From positions 1-5,315 of the forward strand of contig JAFVWG010000104.1 of the NCBI GenBank assembly GCA_017501805.1: DNA of 5,315 bases, in the 5' to 3' direction. Shown in pieces: positions 1 to 5,315 of the stretch. A program made the position numbers and the translations under genes. The notes beneath the pieces were generated by a model. It made no database searches and was not told the origin of the DNA. It was given only the letters and a program-made list of their open reading frames with translations. Origin of the DNA: Oscillospiraceae bacterium (lineage in GTDB: Bacteria > Bacillota > Clostridia > Oscillospirales > Oscillospiraceae). The number at the start of each line of letters is the position of its first letter. The stretch's first letter is position 1.

Positions 1-36
1 ATGACCTTCTCCATGCTGCCTGTCTTCGCTGCTGCG
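1..36 (+). other. C-terminal part of a signal peptide
   Basis: Residues 1-12 (MTFSMLPVFAAA) form a hydrophobic stretch ending in Ala-Ala-Ala before Asp-Asp, which fits the end of a Sec signal peptide with signal peptidase I cleavage near residue 11 or 12. A full signal peptide would also have Lys/Arg residues and about ten more hydrophobic residues in front, and these are absent here. This is the main reason for calling the gene 5'-partial. An alternative is a true start at position 1 with an unusually short, uncharged leader, which I consider unlikely. Confidence 0.7.
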
Positions 37-3000
37 GATGACGCCGTGAGCGAAGTTGCCGCGGTGGAAGCACCCACGGCCGAGGCTCCTGTTGCGGAGG
101 TTCCCGCGGTGGAAGATGTTGCGGAGATCCCCGCGGAGCTCCCCGCTGCCGTGCCTGTGGTCGAAGCGATCGAGACCGTGGCGACCGAAACAGTTGCTAC
201 GCTGCAGGAAGGACTTTCTGCGGATGATACGGCAGCCATCGAGGCGGGCAAAGTTTTTAAAATCATTGCGCCCGACGGCGAGGTTACTTATGTGAGCGGT
301 CTTTCGTCCGCCCTTACGACCGCCTGCGCATGGACGACTACCGGTGGCTCTGTGACGATGCTGACAGACTATGTCTACCTCAGCGCCGACTCTTCTGCTG
401 CCAGCTCCGGCGTCTTCAACTGGAAATACAGCCCGACCTATCAGACGACCGATGCCGACGGACTGACTGTCAACGGCTTCTGGCTCGACCTCGGCGGCAA
501 CACCTTGACGGCGAGACGCGGCGGTCCGATGATCAGCGCGTCGGTTTCCTCCACCTATCCCGCACCCTGGGTCAACATCCGAAACGGACACGTGATCCAT
601 CTGAACCTGCTGAAGGACGGCTCTGCCGGTCGTGGCGCAGTTGTCAACGGCACGATCAACTACGGCACTACGAGTACTGCTCCCGCCTCGGCGGACGCGG
701 TTTATCAGACCCATACCACGCTGAAGGATGTCGATATTGTCACGGTCGACTACAGCACCTCGACGAGCAAGGTCATGAAGGGCTATGCCTCTTCGGTCTG
801 GAACAACACGATCAGACTCTATGACTCCAAGATCCTGACGCATAACACCTACGGCGTGCATTTTTATAAGAGCACATATTCTGTGAGCGATGCAGCTGCC
901 CTGGAACTGCTTAAGACGCACGGCAGCAATAATATCCTTGAGCTGCACGGCAATTCTGTTGTCGGAAACTACAGCAACGAAAGCTATGCGGTTTTCTACG
1001 GTGCCAACAAGAGCTCCACGCATGCGGGCATCGCGCACAATGTTACGATCACGGCGGACAAGGAATCTATGTTCATCGGCGGTACTCTGTTCGGTCAGAC
1101 GAATCAGGACGCGCTGGATGAAAAGGGCAACCCGACCTACACCGAAGAACAGAAGTATCCTGTGAATGTTTCTCTTCCCGCCGGACATATCGGCAATGCT
1201 ACCTTCAAGTATGCAGTTCCCTCCAAGTCCAACCTTCCCGCTGCAACCGGCTACGGCGAAGCGGCTTACTACGACAGAGGCACCGAGAAGGAATATGCTG
1301 CGATGCGTTTCTGCTCCGGAACGACAGTCGAGCACGTTGAGGCAAAAGCTGCGACCTTCTCGGAAGAAGGCTACGTTGAACACTGGCGCTGCGCGGATTG
1401 CGGTGCGTGTTACTCCGATTCCACCTTGACGACCTTCGTTGATCCCGCGGATATCGCAACCCCCGTTCGCGCCTTGACCGACACCGAAGGGCTTGTGACG
1501 GACGAGGATTTTGCAAAGCTCGGCGCGGTCGCGATCACGATCGATCCCGACGGCACAAAGATCGCCTATACCGGAAGCTCTGCGATCAAGGACGCGTACA
1601 CCTACGGCGCGAACACCTGGACGACCTCCGGCGGTGTGGTGCGGCTGGTCTGTGACTTTACCTATGCGCACGGCAGCTACACCACCGCAGGCACGGGTCT
1701 GTTTGACTCGGCTGCCAGAACAAAGGCGACCAATAAATCCTGGCAGTATACGAACAAGGACGATGAGAATCTCAAGGGGTTCTGGTTCGACCTGGGCGGA
1801 CACACGCTTGTCACCCGTACCGGCTATGCGCTCTTTGGACCGGCTGAGTCGCTCCCGGTCAACATCCGAAACGGCAATATCATCTATCAGAACACCGCTG
1901 CGAACACCAGCAACTACGGCTGCTTCAAGAACGGCACGACAAGCCCCGACATCAGCACGGCTGCGGAGGTCCATCGCCCGGTCTACACATTCAACGATGT
2001 GACATTCATCCGTGTTCCGAAGGCGAAGCAGACGGATTTCAACTCCTCCAAGACACCGGCCAGCGGTCCGATCTTCATTGTTGCGCTGCATCAGTCGGAG
2101 ATCAACCTGATCGACTCTACCGTTATCAATGCCGACGGCGGCTCGGTTGCCACATACAGCAAATCGTCGAAGACGATGACCTGCACGGCAGAGGGTGTCA
2201 GTAAGGCCTACAAGCACGTTGTGAATCTCAAGGGCGATACCGTGGTCGGTAAAACCAACGGCGTTGCGTTCACTTGCAGCTCCGCCGGTGACGAGATCCC
2301 GGGCGATCCCGATTCCATCACGATCCATGCGGACGAGTCCGTAACCTTCCTCGGTACGGATATTGCCACCATTTCCAACGCAGCGCTTGCAGCAAACAGC
2401 AGCGTTCCTACCGGCTATGTTCAGTCCGCAGCCACCTTTGATTTCAATATGCCCGATATGACCACCGCTGCCAAGGCGATCACCGCGGGAGCGGGTGTGG
2501 ATTACGAGCGTGACGGCAACGGAAACTTCCTCTATACGCCCATCCCGATGCTGGAGAAGCAGTCGGATGACACCGTCTGTGCGACCTTCACGCCGAACGG
2601 CGGCGAGGCAGGGGAGGCGATGACCCTCTCTGCAGCCATCAAGGCCTGGGAGGCAAATAACTTCAGCGGTACGATCACGCTGACGAACGATCTCGCTGCA
2701 GAGGACGCAGCTAAGGCGATTGCCGCGCTTGGCTGCAGCGGAACCTTCGCGAGAGAGTATGACAGCGGAAGCACGATCCAGATTGCGACGCCGGCTCTGT
2801 ATACTGTCACTTCCAAGGCAAACAACGGTGATCTGACCGTTGATCTGGGGAATAACACCCTTGCGCTCGACGCAGCTTTGCTGATTCTGGACGAGGCACT
2901 GGAGAACTTTGACCTGACCATCAAGAACGGCACGATCAGTGACTCCTGCACCGCGCCTGTCCTGATTTTGAAGGGCAAGGGAGGCACTTTTAAGCTGGAA

Positions 3001-4626
3001 GGCGTCACGGTCGAAAATACGAATGAAACCGCAAACTTCCCCTATGCGCTCCACGATACGCGCTACGCGGGCGCTTCTTCGCTCCTGACCGACAGTACGC
3101 TCACTTCTGCGCACGGCTCTGCGGTTGTATTTATGACCACGAGCGCGAACAGTGCGGATGCCGCCTTGTTCACCTATATGAAGGACTGCACGCTCAGCGG
3201 CGTGAAATACGGCGAGTATTCCCCCGCAACGATCGCCAAGCTCAGCTCCCTTTCGAGCAGAGAGTACCGTCCCGCGGTCGGCGTGATCCTTGAGAACACG
3301 ACGCTAAACGGCGAGACTGCAACGAACCTTAACTCCTCCGAGCTGGTTGCGATCGGCGCAGCTGCGGACGAAATCGCTGCGAAAGTTATGCTTGGCAGCC
3401 TGATGACGCTGGATCTGGCGAATGTCAGCGATGCGGTGAAGTGCGCAGAGTTCTTCGGCAGAATCAGCGAAGAGCCTGCAAGAGTCACGCTTCTGGCAGA
3501 TGCCGAAGTTACCGAGAGCGTGCCGGTGGGTACGGCGGGACTTGAAAGCACCATTACGCTGGATCTGAACGGCAAGGCGCTCAAGGGCGTGGGTCTGATC
3601 GAAGCCAACGGCGGTGACGGAACCAAGGTCACCTTGAATGTGGTCGGAACGCTCGGCGGCGACACGGCGAAGATGAATCTCTTTGCACACGCTCCGGCGC
3701 TTGATTACGAGGAAGGCAACAGTTACGTCATCGAAAAGGGTCGTTACTTCACGAAGTACAGTCTGAACCTCGAAGACACCATCTCCATCAACCTCTACAC
3801 CGACGGCGAGAACGGAACTGCCGATTCGGTCTGCTATGTGCAGGATGGGAAGGATTACACGGCGGTCGCGGGCGAGCTGAACGAATGGGTCGTCACTACG
3901 CTGGCAGCGAGAGACATGGGCAAGACCATCAGTGCCTACGCGGTCAAGAACGAAGGCGCGGTGACCTATATCGACTTTGTCAAGGGTGTCTCCGTCAAGG
4001 GATATGCCGCAAGCGATCCCGGCTCTTCGGAGAGCGAGGCAGCCATTGCCGAGGCGCTGAACAAGACCCTTGATACGATGCTTGTCTACGGCGAATACGC
4101 CAAGAAGTACTTCGCTTACGACTATACCGAGATCTCCAATATGAGCTCGCTCATCGGCAAGGATGCACCGGCAGTCGATACGACGAACCTCACGCATACT
4201 GAGCGGAAGGTCACAGGCATCCCGAACCGCGCGGAAGACAGTACCTTGACCGAATGCTTCTGGGGCACCAGCGCGGTCCTTGAGAGCAGCATCGGCATCA
4301 AGTTCTATTTCAGCGGCAAGATGTTCGACGGGGTGAGCGCAAAGGTCAAGTACGGAAACGGTGATTTTGTCGACGCGGAACTTGTGGCGCAGGGAACCTC
4401 CGATTTCAAGACGCTTATGGTCGGTCTTTCCGCAAAGGACTTCGATACCGAAGTTACGGTCAAACTCCTCGATGCGGAAAACAACGAGATCGGCACGGTC
4501 GTCGACAGCGTGGAAGCCTATACCTCGCGTGTCGGTGAGAATGAAAATTCCTACCGTCTGGCGCAGGCCCTGCGTGCCTACGGCGCAGACGCAAAGCGCT
4601 ACTACGAGGCAAAGTACGGCAACTGA
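1..4626 (+). CDS. Large secreted modular beta-helix-type surface protein, 5'-partial
   Basis: One uninterrupted frame of 1541 residues ends at TGA (4624-4626). The first residues (MTFSMLPVFAAADD) read like the hydrophobic core and AxA cleavage site of a Clostridia signal peptide without its positively charged N-region, so the native start is probably upstream and position 1 only happens to be an in-frame ATG. Modules in order: Pro/Ala/Glu/Val-rich stalk (about 15-70); beta-helix-like unit 1 (85-436); Cys/His module (438-488); homologous unit 2 (509-849); divergent unit 3 (about 858-1110, DLGNNTL at 948 and LTIKNGTI at 972); degenerate unit 4 (about 1160-1225, TLDLNGKAL at 1186); and two C-terminal modules (about 1249-1380 and 1420-1541). 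Repeated short beta-strand motifs of the LDLGG/NG kind are typical of pectate-lyase-like parallel beta-helices in Firmicutes surface proteins; the fold is inferred. No catalytic motif, LPXTG, SLH or transmembrane anchor is seen. The likely role is extracellular adhesion or glycan contact, but the function is not established. Confidence is high that it is a gene and low for function. Confidence 0.95.
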   Translation: MTFSMLPVFAAADDAVSEVAAVEAPTAEAPVAEVPAVEDVAEIPAELPAAVPVVEAIETVATETVATLQEGLSADDTAAIEAGKVFKIIAPDGEVTYVSGLSSALTTACAWTTTGGSVTMLTDYVYLSADSSAASSGVFNWKYSPTYQTTDADGLTVNGFWLDLGGNTLTARRGGPMISASVSSTYPAPWVNIRNGHVIHLNLLKDGSAGRGAVVNGTINYGTTSTAPASADAVYQTHTTLKDVDIVTVDYSTSTSKVMKGYASSVWNNTIRLYDSKILTHNTYGVHFYKSTYSVSDAAALELLKTHGSNNILELHGNSVVGNYSNESYAVFYGANKSSTHAGIAHNVTITADKESMFIGGTLFGQTNQDALDEKGNPTYTEEQKYPVNVSLPAGHIGNATFKYAVPSKSNLPAATGYGEAAYYDRGTEKEYAAMRFCSGTTVEHVEAKAATFSEEGYVEHWRCADCGACYSDSTLTTFVDPADIATPVRALTDTEGLVTDEDFAKLGAVAITIDPDGTKIAYTGSSAIKDAYTYGANTWTTSGGVVRLVCDFTYAHGSYTTAGTGLFDSAARTKATNKSWQYTNKDDENLKGFWFDLGGHTLVTRTGYALFGPAESLPVNIRNGNIIYQNTAANTSNYGCFKNGTTSPDISTAAEVHRPVYTFNDVTFIRVPKAKQTDFNSSKTPASGPIFIVALHQSEINLIDSTVINADGGSVATYSKSSKTMTCTAEGVSKAYKHVVNLKGDTVVGKTNGVAFTCSSAGDEIPGDPDSITIHADESVTFLGTDIATISNAALAANSSVPTGYVQSAATFDFNMPDMTTAAKAITAGAGVDYERDGNGNFLYTPIPMLEKQSDDTVCATFTPNGGEAGEAMTLSAAIKAWEANNFSGTITLTNDLAAEDAAKAIAALGCSGTFAREYDSGSTIQIATPALYTVTSKANNGDLTVDLGNNTLALDAALLILDEALENFDLTIKNGTISDSCTAPVLILKGKGGTFKLEGVTVENTNETANFPYALHDTRYAGASSLLTDSTLTSAHGSAVVFMTTSANSADAALFTYMKDCTLSGVKYGEYSPATIAKLSSLSSREYRPAVGVILENTTLNGETATNLNSSELVAIGAAADEIAAKVMLGSLMTLDLANVSDAVKCAEFFGRISEEPARVTLLADAEVTESVPVGTAGLESTITLDLNGKALKGVGLIEANGGDGTKVTLNVVGTLGGDTAKMNLFAHAPALDYEEGNSYVIEKGRYFTKYSLNLEDTISINLYTDGENGTADSVCYVQDGKDYTAVAGELNEWVVTTLAARDMGKTISAYAVKNEGAVTYIDFVKGVSVKGYAASDPGSSESEAAIAEALNKTLDTMLVYGEYAKKYFAYDYTEISNMSSLIGKDAPAVDTTNLTHTERKVTGIPNRAEDSTLTECFWGTSAVLESSIGIKFYFSGKMFDGVSAKVKYGNGDFVDAELVAQGTSDFKTLMVGLSAKDFDTEVTVKLLDAENNEIGTVVDSVEAYTSRVGENENSYRLAQALRAYGADAKRYYEAKYGN
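43..213 (+). repeat. Pro/Ala/Glu/Val-rich low-complexity stalk
   Basis: Residues about 15-71 consist almost only of Ala, Val, Glu, Pro and Thr in loose repeats such as EAP, AEVPAVE and AEIPAELPA. The coding DNA has short in-frame direct repeats: ccgcggtggaag at 59-70 and 104-115 (45 bases apart), and gttgcggag at 91-99 and 118-126. Such acidic, proline-rich segments usually serve as extended spacers between the membrane or wall and the folded part of surface proteins. The repeats make the region prone to length change by slippage (inference). Confidence 0.75.
253..1308 (+). repeat. Beta-helix-like unit 1 (residues 85-436)
   Basis: This is the first of two homologous protein units. Landmarks are PDGEVTYVSG (91-100), TTTGGSVTMLTDYVYL (112-127), GFWLDLGGNTL (159-169), VNIRNGHVIH (191-200), a LELHGNSVVGN strand and ITADKESMFIGG further on, and a closing YYDRG (423-427). 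Every landmark has a counterpart in the same order in unit 2. At DNA level the 17-base string gtcaacatccgaaacgg (571-587) recurs exactly at 1858-1874. The alternation of short hydrophobic strands with Asn/Gly turns suggests a right-handed parallel beta-helix; this is inference from pattern only. Confidence 0.75.
1312..1464 (+). other. Cys/His module between the beta-helix units
   Basis: Residues 438-488 hold Cys438, His445, His461, Trp462, Cys464, Cys467 and Cys470, with the signatures HVEAKAATFSEEGYVEHW and RCADCGACYSD. This matches a small module frequently repeated in Clostridia surface proteins (general form H.EAKA.T..E.G..E.W.C..CG..F.D). The CxxC plus nearby His suggests a metal-binding knuckle or a redox or disulfide element. 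Cys470 is an extra cysteine, so the centre reads CxxCxxC. Function in this family is not known to me. The metal-binding idea is inference. Confidence 0.65.
1525..2547 (+). repeat. Beta-helix-like unit 2 (residues 509-849)
   Basis: This is the second copy of the ~340-residue unit. Counterparts to unit 1 are DPDGTKIAYTG (515-525), TTSGGVVRLVCDFTYA (541 onward), GFWFDLGGHTL (593-603), VNIRNGNIIY (620-629), a VNLKGDTVVGK strand, IHADESVTFLGTD, and a closing DYERDGNG. Order and spacing are conserved overall; the distance from GFW to VNIRNG is 32 residues in unit 1 and 27 here. This indicates an internal duplication followed by divergence, with the Cys/His module lying between the copies. Confidence 0.75.
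2572..3675 (+). repeat. Divergent beta-helix units 3 and 4
   Basis: Residues about 858-1110 begin with a TFTPNGGEAGEAMTL segment and a TITLTND strand, and carry DLGNNTLAL (948-956) with LTIKNGTIS (972-980). This is the same 'LTND ... DLG.NTL ... I.NG.I' order as units 1 and 2 but with different intervening sequence. Residues about 1160-1225 are a shorter, weaker version: RVTLLADAEV (1161-1170), ITLDLNGKAL (1185-1194) and VTLNVVGTLGG. The 'LDLNG' form is common in Firmicutes beta-helix surface proteins. Boundaries are approximate, and unit 4 could equally be a capping region. Confidence 0.55.
3745..4140 (+). repeat. C-terminal module, copy A (residues 1249-1380)
   Basis: The copy opens with YSLNLEDTISINLY (1253-1266) and closes with an alpha-helical MLVYGEYAKKYFAYD (1360-1374). 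Modules with an 'L.LED.I.I..Y' start and an 'LL.YG..AQ.YF' end recur at the C-termini of large surface proteins of gut Clostridia; I recall the pattern but know no assigned function. It looks like a beta-sandwich followed by a helix. A similar but diverged copy follows after a roughly 39-residue linker. Confidence 0.6.
4258..4623 (+). repeat. C-terminal module, copy B (residues 1420-1541)
   Basis: This copy opens with SAVLESSIGIKFYFSG (1424-1439), which parallels copy A's SLNLEDTISINLY, and ends in QALRAYGADAKRYYEAKYG (1522-1540), which parallels MLVYGEYAKKYF. The protein ends directly after it, so the module is the true C-terminus and no sorting signal or membrane helix follows. Its position makes it a candidate for cell-surface retention or for an interaction domain, but that is inference. 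Confidence 0.6.
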
Positions 4627-4640
4627 TCTCACACATCTAT

Positions 4641-4675
4641 AAAAAGCAAGGCGGCGAAAGCTGCCTTGCTTTTTT
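4641..4675 (+). terminator. Strong intrinsic terminator
   Basis: The arms 4641-4655 (aaaaagcaaggcggc) and 4660-4674 (gctgccttgcttttt) pair over 15 positions with one G-U wobble, closed by a GAAA tetraloop (4656-4659) and ending in a run of six T (4670-4675). It lies 15 bases after the stop codon of the large gene. The A-run on the left arm gives the mirror-image T-run on the minus strand, so it could also stop transcription coming from the other side. Confidence 0.95.
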
Positions 4676-4715
4676 CGGCAGAGAAGGGCTGCGGCGGGAT
4701 TCTCATAAAATAATG

Positions 4716-4744
4716 TTGGAATTATGGTGGGAAAATGATACAAT
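4716..4744 (+). promoter_or_regulatory. Sigma-A-type promoter of the SLH gene
   Basis: A -35 box TTGGAA (4716-4721; 4 of 6 consensus) is separated by exactly 17 bases from a -10 box TACAAT (4739-4744; 5 of 6), with a TG one base before the -10 (4736-4737, extended -10). The surrounding stretch 4701-4750 is clearly more A/T-rich than the genes. Transcription would start near 4751, only about 14 bases before the start codon. Its place after the terminator supports independent transcription of the downstream gene. Confidence 0.8.
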
Positions 4745-4751
4745 ACGGAAC

Positions 4752-4757
4752 GGAGGG
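4752..4757 (+). promoter_or_regulatory. Shine-Dalgarno site fixing the SLH gene start
   Basis: GGAGGG lies 7 bases before the ATG at 4765. The nearer ATG at 4758-4760 is followed immediately by TAA, so only 4765 gives an open frame, and that frame starts with a good signal peptide. Confidence 0.9.
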
Positions 4758-4764
4758 ATGTAAT

Positions 4765-5315
4765 ATGTGTTTTTTGAAGAAATGCACGGCTGCAGTGCTT
4801 GCGCTCTGCCTCACGGCGTCATTTGCCGCGGTAACGGCCGGTGCGGCTTTTTCGGATATTGGAGCGGAAACGCCCAATACGGAATATGTTGCTATTCTTA
4901 CGAAAAAAGGCATTGTCAAAGGGTTTGACGATGGCAATTTCAGACCTGCGGAGGTATGCACCCGCGGGCAGTTTCTTACGTTTTTGTGGCGCGCCTCCGA
5001 TGCGCCCGCCGCAAAGAAATACGCCGAGATCAAGGACATCGGCGGCGGGGAATATTATGCCTCCGCCGTGTACTGGGCGTACGAAAACGGATTGACGAAA
5101 ATCTATTCCGACGGCACATTCAAAGCCGATGCTCCCGTGGATCGTGAACACGCGGCGTACTACCTTTACAAATGGGCAAAGCTCTACGGAAAAAGCGATG
5201 TCACCAAGACGATGCTTATGAACCAATATACCAAGGACGGCACGAAGATATCTGCCGATTCGAGAGCGGCATTCTCGTGGGCGATGGCAAACGGACTTCT
5301 CAAGGCTTTTGAGGG
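4765..5315 (+). CDS. Secreted S-layer-homology (SLH) domain protein, 3'-partial
   Basis: An ATG with a strong Shine-Dalgarno site opens a frame that runs off the window after 183 codons with no stop. The N-terminus (MCFLKKCTAAVLALCL...) has a Lys-Lys pair, a hydrophobic core to about residue 24, and a likely signal peptidase I site after Ala27 (TAGA, then AFSD). Three SLH repeats follow: 29-76 (FSDI..., GIVKGFDDGNFRP at 49-61, then TRGQF at 66-70); about 89-140 (IKDIGGGEYYASAVYWAYENG, DGTFKADAPVDRE at 116-128); and the start of a third (DSRAAFSWAMANGLLKAF, 165-182). SLH triplets bind pyruvylated secondary cell-wall polymers and hold proteins on the surface of Gram-positive cells. The usual TRAE motif is altered here (TRGQ, DREH), which may weaken ligand contact. 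Any effector domain lies beyond the window, so the overall function is unknown. The gene has its own promoter and is separated from the upstream gene by a terminator. Confidence 0.93.
   Translation, partial: MCFLKKCTAAVLALCLTASFAAVTAGAAFSDIGAETPNTEYVAILTKKGIVKGFDDGNFRPAEVCTRGQFLTFLWRASDAPAAKKYAEIKDIGGGEYYASAVYWAYENGLTKIYSDGTFKADAPVDREHAAYYLYKWAKLYGKSDVTKTMLMNQYTKDGTKISADSRAAFSWAMANGLLKAFE

Noticed and set aside
253..2547. Polysaccharide lyase or pectinase activity suggested by the beta-helix-like repeats.
   Set aside because: I see no conserved catalytic Asp/Arg/Lys cluster of a named lyase or hydrolase family, and the strand motifs are of the structural surface-repeat kind.
2532..3665. Two further minus-strand open frames of about 160 codons (2532-3008 and 3174-3665).
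   Set aside because: They are Ser/Val/Pro-rich reverse readings of the repeat protein with no Shine-Dalgarno site I could find and no domain, and they lie wholly inside a well-supported gene.
4678..4696. A possible small hairpin (gcag...ctgc) after the terminator.
   Set aside because: Only four base pairs with a seven-base loop; it would be expected by chance.
3304..4743. A 479-codon open frame on the minus strand opposite the end of the large gene.
   Set aside because: Its codons lie exactly opposite the sense codons, so minus-strand stops need sense TTA, CTA or TCA, which the GC-biased large gene almost never uses. The frame ends at the one CTA Leu codon (3304-3306). The peptide has no recognisable domain, and its start runs through the terminator and overlaps the -10 box of the SLH promoter.
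4819..5226. Minus- and plus-strand open frames overlapping the SLH gene.
   Set aside because: The forward frame from 4765 has a Shine-Dalgarno site, signal peptide and three SLH repeats. The others give Arg-rich or featureless peptides typical of shadow frames.

Overview
The window looks like a piece of a chromosome or metagenomic contig from a Gram-positive anaerobe of the Clostridia, most likely a gut or rumen Oscillospiraceae/Ruminococcaceae-type bacterium. This is inferred from protein style, not from a marker gene. The clues are a very large secreted protein built from 'LDLGG/LDLNG...NG' beta-helix strands, a Cys/His module of the 'H.EAKA.T..E.G..E.W.C..CG' type, a C-terminal module of the 'SL.LED.I.IN.Y ... 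YG..A..YF' type, and an adjacent S-layer-homology (SLH) protein. Base composition is moderately GC-rich by eye, and the third codon positions of the large gene are strongly GC-biased.

Layout. Positions 1-4626 (+) are one very long reading frame (1541 residues visible) for an extracellular repeat protein. It appears to start inside its signal peptide, so the true start probably lies upstream of the window. In order it contains the end of a signal peptide, a Pro/Ala/Glu/Val-rich stalk, a first ~340-residue beta-helix unit, a short Cys/His module, a second homologous ~340-residue unit, a more divergent third unit, a degenerate fourth, and two tandem copies of a C-terminal module. Positions 4627-4764 are intergenic and hold a strong intrinsic terminator (4641-4675) followed by a good sigma-A-type promoter (4716-4744) and a Shine-Dalgarno site (4752-4757). 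From 4765 to the window end (+) runs the start of a second secreted protein with three SLH repeats. It is cut off by the window edge after 183 codons.

How they work together. Both products are predicted to be exported to the cell surface. The terminator and promoter between them indicate two separate transcription units. The SLH protein can be expected to bind secondary cell-wall polymer. The large protein shows no LPXTG, SLH, dockerin or C-terminal membrane anchor, so it is either released or held by an unrecognised module, perhaps the duplicated C-terminal one. No enzyme active site, RNA gene, CRISPR array or mobile element is visible. I see an unusual modular surface protein but nothing I can defend as a new biological system.
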